NCBI GenBank assembly: GCA_020736575.1
Contig: JAGPYM010000004.1
Coordinates: 2,852,001 to 2,916,000, forward strand
DNA from: Thelonectria olida
Taxonomy: Eukaryota > Ascomycota > Sordariomycetes > Hypocreales > Nectriaceae
Length of the DNA: 64,000 bases
Direction: 5' to 3'
The translations under genes and the position numbers were made by a program. Below, piece by piece: positions 55,430-64,000 of this stretch (its first letter is position 1; each line of letters begins with the position of its first letter). A model generated the notes under the pieces. That model worked only from the letters and a program-made list of their open reading frames with translations. It had not been told where the DNA came from and did not search any database.

Positions 55430-58400
55430 ATGCGACGACCTCCGGGCGAGGGACGTCAACCGTCTCACCAACAGATGCTCCTCCTCGCTTTTGCTTTCAT
55501 CCTCGTGCCATGGATACAGCTAGTCGACGCTCAGCAGCAGCACCGACCCGCTCAAGTGCCCCTTCAACAAATACAATATCCCAGGGACAGTAGTCAACAG
55601 CAAGCCAACGATGGTGCTGCTCACCACTGGGCTGCTACTCGCGCCAATGTTGCGGATGGCTCCCGTGAGACACTCCAAGAAGCCAAGAGAGCTGCTGTCT
55701 TCAACCGCCAGCCCTACCAGCAAAAGCCGCTGGAGCGACGCAAGGCTACACCCAACCGAAAGAACCGAAAGAATGAACGCGAAAACCACCCCAATATCAA
55801 CGACGCGCGCGCCCTCGCAACTTTGGCTCCGGCTCAGTCCGTACGAGCACCACCCCCTTCACGACACCAATGGTCAAGCAGCATCCCAGCTTCTGGCCTT
55901 TCCTCGCCTCACAACGCGCGGAGTCTGGAGGATTGGGAAGTAGAAGACTTTGTTCTTCTGGCGACCGTCGATGGAGACCTATATGCCAACGACCGACGGA
56001 CCGGCAAGGAACGTTGGCACCTGGAAGTCGACCAACCCATGGTTGAAACAAAGCACCATCGTTTCAATCACTCTACCCTCGACGATGACTACGACCCCAT
56101 CGATCACTACATCTGGGCCGTGGAGCCTAGTCGTGACGGCGCAATTTATGTATGGATTCCAGACTCTAATTCCAGCCTTGTGTGGACTGGCTTCACCATG
56201 AAAAAGATTGTCGAGGAATTGGCACCCCACAAACATGATAAGCCTCCCGTCGTGTATACCGGCGACAAGAAGACAACAATGATCACTCTCGATGCAGCTA
56301 CCGGTCGGGTTCTCAAGTGGTTTGGTTCCGGCGGTTCCCACGTCAACCAAGCCGAGAGTTGTCTTCGGCCGGATACCCTGTATGACATGGACAACGAAGA
56401 GTGCAGTTCCACGGGCACCATTACTCTCGGAAGGACCGAGTACACCGTTGGCATCCAGCGTGCTGACACCACCCCAATCGCAACACTCAAGTACACTGAA
56501 TGGAGCCCCAACAATTTCGACAACGACCTTTGGCAGCAGCATCAGTCCTCACTCGACAGTCGGTACATTACCAGCCAGCACGATGGAAAGGTATATGCAT
56601 TTGATTACGCTCGGTCTGAGAAAGCTGAGCCACTGTTCAGTGAAGACTTTTCCACCCCCGTGGCTCGTGTCTTTGACGTCTGTCGACCCTGGGATGCCAC
56701 CTTGGAGAGCAACCCGGACCTGGTCGTCCTCCCCCAGCCGGCAATGCCATCCCAGGACGAAACGATTGCCCGCATGCGTACCAACAGTATCTTCCTGAAC
56801 CAGACTCGAACCGGGAGCTGGTATGCCATGTCGGGCCGCTCGTATCCGCTCATTATCCATGCCCCCATCGCTCAGATATCTCGCCCTGACTGGTGGGAGA
56901 TTGCACCCGCTTGGGATACCATCAACCAAGACAAACTTTCAAAGGCTTTGGTGGGAACACACTTCTTGGAGACATTCCGAGGCGGCGAGCGGAAAGCGCC
57001 CACCCTTCCCTCCGCTCCGTCGGATTCATATGAAGATTTCTATCCATACGACGAGGATGAGAACGAATCACACATCCCAAACGGCGCTATCGAAGTTTCG
57101 TCAGACGAACCCACCATAATAAAAAAGGTCAAGCTGCTTCTCCAGAGCGCAGCAGATAGCGTCATCGAGTTCGTCAGCAATCCCATCTTGGTCATTCTCC
57201 TCTTCACTTCTCTCATTTACAATGAGAGCAAACTTCGACGATCCTACCATCGTCTTAGGCGCAGAGGCATCCTCAACCTGATCCGGCGTTACTTTATCGC
57301 CAAGCCTGATCCCGAACTGATCGAGGATGAACCGGTCGAAGATGAACAAGACGACTTGTTAGAACCAATGGTGTCGACGCCAGAAGCTGAAGACGTTAGG
57401 GTTGCTGTCGTCGAGACGGAAGCTGTAGAGAAAGTTGATGAGAGAAAGGACCAGGATACAAGGGCCGAGCAAAGAAGGCTTGAGGAAAAGATCGTTGAAG
57501 AAAGAAGCGCCGAGGAAGAGAAGGCCGAGAAAAAGGTTGAACAGAAAGAAGACGCTCTTCCTACACCTCAGACATCGGAAAAGTCTCTTGTTGTGGAACG
57601 GAAGACCCCTCCAACACCCGTCAAAAAGGACGTGGCAATCAACGAAGCAGAGCCGACCCAACTAGGCAAGGGCCTGGCCGATGCTGCTACTGCCGCCCTA
57701 GGTGTTGTTCAAGATGGCGCTCAAGCCACTCCGCCTCCCGAGAAGAAGAAAAAGGCACACAGAGGCCGCAGAGGAGGCGTCAGACATCGCAAACGTGCGA
57801 CGGAGGCGTCTCAATCCCGTGGCGATGAACGTACCCAGACTGTCGATGAAGCTGTGGATGACGCGAAGAAACTTGGCGGTCACAACACTCTGGAGCCCGA
57901 CATTATGACTGGTCCCATCGATATGTCAACTGTGACTGGCTCGATCATCCGTATGGGGAACATCGAGGTCAACACGGATGAACAACTAGGGACGGGAAGC
58001 AACGGCACATTGGTTTTTGCTGGAAAGTTCGATGGTCGAGACGTCGCTGTCAAGAGAATGCTAATCCAGTTTTACGACATTGCATCTCAGGAGACGAGGC
58101 TGCTCCGGGAGAGCGACGATCATCCAAATGGTACTTATCTCAACAGCTGCTATTGGGGTCAATCCGCTAACAGGAACAGTCATTCGATACTACTCTCAGC
58201 AAATGCGGGAAGGATTCCTTTACATCGCCTTGGAACGCTGCGCCGCATCGCTGGCAGATGTCGTTGAGAAGCCCCATTTCTTCAGCGATCTCGCCCAAGC
58301 GGGAAGACAAGACTTGCCAAACGTTCTCTATCAGATCACGAATGGCATTAACCATCTCCATGGCCTTCGGATCGTCCACCGCGACCTAAAGCCACAGAAC

Positions 58401-59333
58401 ATTCTCATCAACATGGGCAAAGATGGCAAGCCCCGCTTGCTCGTCTCCGATTTTGGTCTTTGCAAGAAGCTCGAAGGAGGTCAGTCGTCCTTTGGTGCGA
58501 CTACGGGTCGAGCAGCGGGAACCACCGGCTGGCGCGCGCCCGAGCTTCTCCTGGACGATGATGCCCGTGAATCTGGGCAGATGGAAGTGAGGCAAATGGA
58601 ATTCAGCAACCAGAGTGGCTCCAATTCGATTCTTGTCGGAGACAACATGCCACACAACCGACGGGCAACCCGCGCCATTGACATATTCTCTCTTGGACTT
58701 GTCTTTTTCTACGTCCTGACAAACGGCTCACATCCCTTCGACTGTGGCGACCGATACATGAGGGAAGTCAACATCCGCAAGGGCAACTACAATCTACGAC
58801 CGCTCGATGCTCTCGGCGACTTCGCCTATGAAGCTCAGGATTTGATTTCGATGATGCTTCACGCAGATCCGAAGAAGAGGCCCAGCGCAAAGGACGTCAT
58901 GTCGCACCCTTTCTTTTGGTCTGCAAAGAAGAGACTCGCTTTCCTGTGTGATGTATCGGATCATTTTGAAAAGGAGCCCCGAGACCCGCCATCACCTGCG
59001 CTTGCTGAGCTCGAAAGTTACGCCCCTGAAATCACTAGGGGCGATTTTCTTCGAGCTCTTCCCAGGGACTTTGTCGACTCCCTCGGAAAGCAACGCAAGT
59101 ACACTGGCACAAGGCTATTAGACTTGTTGCGCGCTCTGCGTAACAAGAAAAACCACTACGAAGATATGCCAGACAGCCTCAAACGGAGCGTCGGCCCTTT
59201 GCCCGAAGGATATCTTGGTTTTTGGACGGTCAAGTTTCCTCAACTGCTGTTGGCATGTTGGAATGTGGTTTACAATGTGCAGTGGGATGAGACGGATCGT
59301 TTCAGGGAATACTACGAGCCCGCAGCACTTTGA
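55430..59333 (+). CDS. ire1: IRE1 ER-stress sensor kinase/endoribonuclease
   Basis: Two exons, 55430-58130 and 58180-59333, around a 49-nt intron encode 1284 aa. A hydrophobic signal sequence near residues 16-34 (MLLLAFAFILVPWIQLVDA) directs the protein to the ER. The luminal beta-propeller-like sensor runs from about 165 to 560 (VLLATVDGDLYANDRRTGKERW). A membrane helix follows near 583-599 (NPILVILLFTSLIYN), then a long charged linker. The kinase begins near 850 (LGTGSNGTLVFAG, VAVKRM) and keeps HRDLKPQN near 966 and DFG near 990. The RNase (KEN) domain covers the last ~140 residues and retains LLRALRNKKNHYEDMP with the catalytic Asn/His region. It senses unfolded proteins and splices HAC1-type mRNA. 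The target mRNA is not in this window. Confidence 0.96.
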
Positions 59334-59680
59334 AGAGATGGAAATTGGATTAGCGAGTGTAGTCAGTCTGCCATTGTTCACTTTGTCACTAGTTTGCATC
59401 GATCGTAAAGTGCTTAAATGATTATGGAAGATTCATTTTCTGTCTCATTATCTCAAAACTCCTTACCGCGATCTCACTGAAGGCTAGACAGAAGTAGTAT
59501 AAAAGAAAATGGCTCCATGTTCGACGCTTTTTCTCGTCATGATCCGACAACTCCTTCACACACATGACCTCGCCACAACGCCTAAATCACGCTTTTCACG
59601 GGTTGTTCCCTCAAGTTTCGCCCCATTGACACCTCTCTGAAAGACGGCACGTAACCCACGTTCTGTCCTTTCTAGCCAAC
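59334..59680. other. Short intergenic between convergent IRE1 and Hel2 genes
   Basis: 347 bp shared by the 3' ends of two convergent genes. No ORF or structured element was recognised. Confidence 0.35.
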
Positions 59681-62066
59681 CTATCCCCATTGCACCAAAA
59701 CCTGCTTCTTCTTGTTCTTTCCCTTCTTTCCCTTGCCAGCTCCTTCGTCTACTTCCTCGACAGGTTCGTCAGCGGGAGCCGATGATGAACCTCCCCACTG
59801 GAAGCCGGTTTCGCGCTGGCCGTAGTCCCGACGCACGGGGCGGCCGTTTCCGTAGCCAAAGATGGTCGTCTGTGGCTTGGGCGCAGCGGGAAGCGCGGGA
59901 AAGGCGTCCTCGCCGCTGCGGTTAGTGGGGCGTGGGCGGTTGAGAGTTGTGGATTGAGACGGCTGAGGGGCTGGACCAGCGTTCCAGGACGGACGGGAGG
60001 CGGGTGCAGAGGATGAGCTGGTAGAGGAGGATCCGGCTGGCGGAAGAGACGGGAAGGCCGAAGAAGTGGGCACTCTGGCTGGAGTGGCTCGCCATGTTGT
60101 TGAAGTCCCCCTCACAGGAGTTGGCCCACCGAGGCGAGTACTATTCTTAAGCTTCAAGACACGATTCGAGTGCTTCTGTGACGGTGCCATAGTTGGTCGC
60201 GCAGGATTGGCAGCAGCAGCACTGGCCCAACCACTTGAGCTTGACGTGGCTCCGTGCATGCCACTGAGACCAGGAAGACTTGGGTAATCCTCGTTGATAG
60301 CCCTCCAGTCCTGCCAAGCCTTGCGAAGATCGTCGGCCTTCTTCTTGTCCTCGTAGAGATCGGCAACCTCCCGGACAAGTGTGCCCAGGGCGTTGGATGA
60401 GGTGTCGGCGAAGAGGGTGAAGAAAGCGTCGATGAGTTGGGGTGCGGTAAAGTCGCCTTGCCGGTAGGAAGAGATCTGGCTGCGGAACGTGCTTAACCTC
60501 TGTGCATCATTGCCAAGAAGGTTGGAAGCTCGTTCGATGACTGAATTGTGCCGGACTAGGCGTGCTCGCTCCTCGGCAGAGAGGTTAGAGGTATCCGTAA
60601 CGGTAAGCGACTCCGTGGGAGCACTGAGATCGTTCTGGCTTGCGCGTGGTGTTGATGAGGAGCTACCACCACCTCGCTGTGATGGTGCATTAGCAGGAGT
60701 AGGTGCAGATAACTGGCCGCCAAAGGTACGGTTCGAGACGGACTGGGCAGAGTGGATGGCCATCTGGCGTTGAAAGGCCAACTCGTCCCTTCGAAGGGGC
60801 TGGGCTGAGCTGACGGGCACCGTCTCTGCGTTTGGATCACGGCCGCGACCTCCTCTGTTCCGGCCGCCTCGACCTTCCCCATCACGAGCACCTCCGCCTC
60901 TTCGTTCTTGCTGGTAGGATTGTCGGAAGTCGAATCCCGACATGTCGACCGTCCGACCCTCCCTTCCAGTAGACTTTCCGCCGTGCGTGCTGATCTGATG
61001 TGCCTGCAAGTCGAGCTCGGTATCGAAAACGACAAACTTTCGCTCTAGACATTCTCGATCGAAGCAAGGATGGTGGTCCTTCTTGAAATGGTCCACGAGA
61101 GCGTTATAATCAAGATAGTAGTGAGGTTTCCTAGAGTCTCTTCTATCACAGAGAAAACACCTCTCGTGCTTCATCCTGCAGTGCTCGTAGAGCTTGTCGT
61201 CGTCGTAAAAGCGCTCTCCACAAAACCCGCAGAGGGGATGTCCCTTGAAGCCAGTCTGATCGGCAGCACCGGGTTTGTCATCGCCGTGGCGCATATGCTT
61301 TTCTAGTTCGCGGTCGGCAAATAGCTCGTGCTCGTGAGTGAATACCCTCTTGTTACGAGTGCAGAGATCACACATGCGTTTCTTGTGAGCCGACTTGACA
61401 TGGCGATGGAGATCGGGCCAGCCCAAGCCAGCAAAGTCGCATGAGGGCTCGGGGCAGTTGTACCGCAGGAGTAGAACGGTGTCTCCGACAATATCCTCGT
61501 TTGTGTACTTGATACCAATATTGCTATCAGTGGTGGTGATCTCCTTGTTGGTGTAGTCCTCAAATCGCTTCTCTGGGTCGTCGGTGAAGATGACGAAGTC
61601 GGCAGGGGTCTGAAGGGTCAGTTAGTATGCAGGATATGCGGGGGCACAGGGGTAGCAAACGTACACGACAGTGAGCGCAGTCCTTTGTCTTGTAGAGAGC
61701 TCTCATGCGGAGGCCGCAAATGTGGCAAGTTGTATGGTTGCAAGGCGCAATTGAGTGGTGGGCAACGGGGTTCGCACAGATGAAGCAGACTTCGGCGTCA
61801 TCATCATCGTCTCCGGCAGCTTCCTTGGCGGCAGCTCCTGAACCAATAGCATGGGCTCTTGAGGCAGCGGCTGCGACATCTTGGGCCGCTGGACTGGCTG
61901 GCACGGCACCAGCGTTGTTTCCACCTCGTCCACGTCGAGCGCCTCCTCGTCCCTTCTGATTTCCTTTACCTCGTCCACGGCCACGGCCTCGAGAACCGTC
62001 GACGCCGCGAGGTTGAGATTCGGACGCGCCTGGGCCGGGTGCAGAGTCTCCGTCAGGGGGAGCCAT
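59681..62066 (-). CDS. hel2: RING E3 ubiquitin ligase Hel2/ZNF598 (ribosome quality control)
   Basis: Two exons, 61665-62066 and 59681-61609, encode 776 aa. The N-terminus is rich in RG/RGG repeats (residues ~23-50). A RING finger follows with C94, C97, C109, H111, C114, C117, C130 and C133. Several C2H2-type fingers come next (CPEPSCDFAGLGWPDLHRHVKSAH, CGFCGERFYDDDKLYEHCRMKH, CFLCDRRDS...LVDHFKKDH), the domain order of Hel2/ZNF598. A long low-complexity region with Pro, Ser and Gly and a Lys-rich tail (KGKKGKNKKKQVLVQWG) completes it. The ligase ubiquitinates 40S proteins on collided ribosomes. The ATG at 62066 was chosen because the RGG region begins soon after; an upstream in-frame ATG exists in the likely leader. 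The intron is canonical and phase 0. Confidence 0.95.
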
Positions 62067-64000
62067 GGATGATTGAGGGTGATGAGGCTGTTCTCGTAGA
62101 GGGTTCGTTTTGGGTTCGGTTGTTCGTTGTCGTCGAGGTTGGTGGGGTTGAGCAGGTGGGTGGCGTATGGCCCAAGGCCGCGATATCAGGCGTACAGGAT
62201 GAGTTGTAATAGGTTGAAATGGATTGGAGATGCTGAGATTCGTTTGTAGAATGTTTTGACGGGAAAATGAAGCTGATGATATTGACAAGGTTTTATTTTG
62301 TTAAGCGGCTTCCTTGACGAGATATGGCGGGGCAGACTCCAAAGGGCAACGCAAGAGTCAGACCGGAATTTAGGCTCCACAAGTGGCTTAGGGGCTTGTG
62401 GCGTTGTAGGAAAAGGTCTGTGGTTGCGATGGGTGTGGCTGAGTAATGTCATTCTGCGTGAGACGATGACTCTTCTTTTCGATGCGCCGAGGACAAGATG
62501 CTGTATGCTGATTTGGAATGATAAATGATGAGTCAGGCCCAAACGCGCCTTGGATAGTGATTGAAATCAGTCTCAAATTCAATTAGCGAAATTGAAGTCA
62601 TCCTACGCCCTCGTATAGATGTTCTCCTCGTTCCTCACGCACCTCCACCCAATCTAATGGGCTAACAGTGAGACTTCGAATCAGCTCCAAGTTGCCAAAA
62701 CCGATATTAGACTCCCTAGGTAGAACTCGGAGACGCGACTATTGATTCGCTTGCCTCCGTTTTGGACTTGTCGAAACATCGAAACACCGAAACGCAAAAA
62801 CAGCGATAGTGTAGGGTAGGTAGGAACTTTCTGAACGGTGGACAAACCCGTGTAGACGATGGGTAAAGTAACGCCGGTCTTCCTGGATCGGTGGTATTGA
62901 GAAGTTCTGGTATTGGGCTGATCTGATAGGGAAAGGCATAAAAACAGTTCCAGAAACATCAAACATAATCCAACGTGTGTGATTGACGTGTTAGTACCAT
63001 CGAGTTAGCGGCACTTGTGAGCGGCTTTGGATTGCGAGGATCATGTAATGAAGTAGCTAGGTGACTAGTAGCTCGTTAAAGCCTTTGTCACGAGCGAGTC
63101 CAACCATGTCACTGATTATATAGGCACAAGTTCACAAGAATACTACTGCAAATGAATGCCGTGGTCGACTAGCTGGTGTCATCCTCTCCTCATCCAGCCA
63201 ACTTGACCATTTTGACTCACAGAAATATTTTAGAGTCCGATAGGTGAACAATCCCAGCCTCACTGAATTTGTAGAATGCCGAAACCCAATAGTGCATGTT
63301 GAGTGGAAAACAAGCTACTGAGCATCGTCACTGTTAGATGGTGAATGAGTTACTGGCTTGGTTGAGCATCTCTGCCTCCTACTGACCTAATGCTGTCGCC
63401 TAGTTTCGTCAACGAGGGAGTGCCGTGCGTTGAAGAGCTCTGACTGGGACGCAGTAGAAAGAAAGGAGCCTTATCTACCCTTTTTCTCCATCACGGATGA
63501 TATCCGAACCCCGACATCGGATGACAGCGAGAACCTATTGCGCTTTGTAGGGTGATGCAGCTACATCGACTCAATGTCAAACTTATCAGCTCCTAGATAA
63601 ATTCGATTAGCCAATGGGAGTTTATTCTTCCGGGGAATGGGAATGGCAGTGGGGGGCCATGTGCGAGCAGCTTTGCTCTGTTAGGATAGCTGAAATCCTG
63701 GAAGCGCCATGATACCGTTGCATTGAATCGAAATGCATGCATTTGTGGGCAGTGAGGGTCGGCCAATGTGGCCCTTCATCCCACGCATAATAAGAGGATT
63801 AAATACCGCACTCGACATGGTCATGATGGCCCTTTGTCCAGGCTTGAAATCGACTTGCAGATCGCGAGGTCGAGTGGGGTCGTCGACTGACTCGTCTCTT
63901 CACCGCGATTATCTCTACAAGGTGGTGATGTGATGGCGTCCAAGAGGCTGCCGAGTGAGGCAGGTCATCGCGTTACCGAGTGCAAGTTCAACGGTTAACG
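62067..64000. other. Terminal intergenic region; no gene recognised
   Basis: About 1.9 kb upstream of Hel2 to the window end. The first 300 bp are its promoter/leader. The remaining ORFs are short and lack motifs. No tRNA or repeat was recognised. Confidence 0.3.

Overview
The window looks like nuclear DNA of a filamentous ascomycete, most likely a Sordariomycete close to Hypocreales/Fusarium. Genes are densely packed on both strands. Introns are mostly 48-80 nt, with GTRAGT-type donors and CTRAY branch points. A Zn2Cys6 regulator, an Ire1, a PTH11-like membrane protein and a fungal delta-12 desaturase are present. I saw no rRNA, tRNA, CRISPR array or intact transposon. All exon models come from reading splice signals and frame continuity by eye.

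Layout. 1-1.8 kb: the 5' part of an SDR and an AlaX-type alanyl-tRNA editing protein. 3.1-4.5 kb: two tandem secreted TIL-domain (10-cysteine, protease-inhibitor-like) genes with identical three-exon structure. 4.5-8.8 kb: gene-poor DNA with a decayed zinc-knuckle gene and a 12-bp minisatellite. 8.8-10.3 kb: oleate delta-12 desaturase. 13.9-16.4 kb: a large unrecognised DNA-binding-like protein whose frame is cut by one TAG. 17.2-18.3 kb: a Tc1-like, apparently domesticated transposase that has lost a catalytic Asp. 19.5-21.7 kb: a TBC-domain protein lacking both catalytic fingers. 23.5-26.8 kb: a nuclear protein with SUMO-interacting motifs and a PIP-box-like N-terminus, also cut by one TAG. 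27.5-29.7 kb: a conserved fungal protein of the 'ipa' type.

29.9-40.0 kb resembles a small metabolic or efflux cluster. It holds two divergent phytanoyl-CoA-dioxygenase-like genes (one looks catalytically dead), a 14-TM-type MFS exporter, a Zn2Cys6 transcription factor and an APC amino-acid/GABA-type permease. The factor and permease share a divergent promoter with a perfect CGG-N9-CCG palindrome.

41.4-46.1 kb is housekeeping: eIF3b (PRT1) and CCT2, divergently transcribed. 46.9-53.1 kb: a PTH11/rhodopsin-fold membrane protein and a secreted BBE-type flavin oxidase. 55.4-62.1 kb: the ER stress sensor IRE1, with several short ORFs in its putative leader, and the ribosome-quality-control E3 ligase Hel2/ZNF598. 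The last 1.9 kb shows no gene.

The most unusual signals are two large, otherwise intact ORFs about 10 kb apart, each interrupted by one in-frame TAG where CAG would keep the frame open. A nearby zinc-knuckle relic carries the same kind of change. Next come several inactivated-enzyme signatures (dioxygenase, transposase, TBC), the tandem TIL pair and the permease/regulator palindrome.
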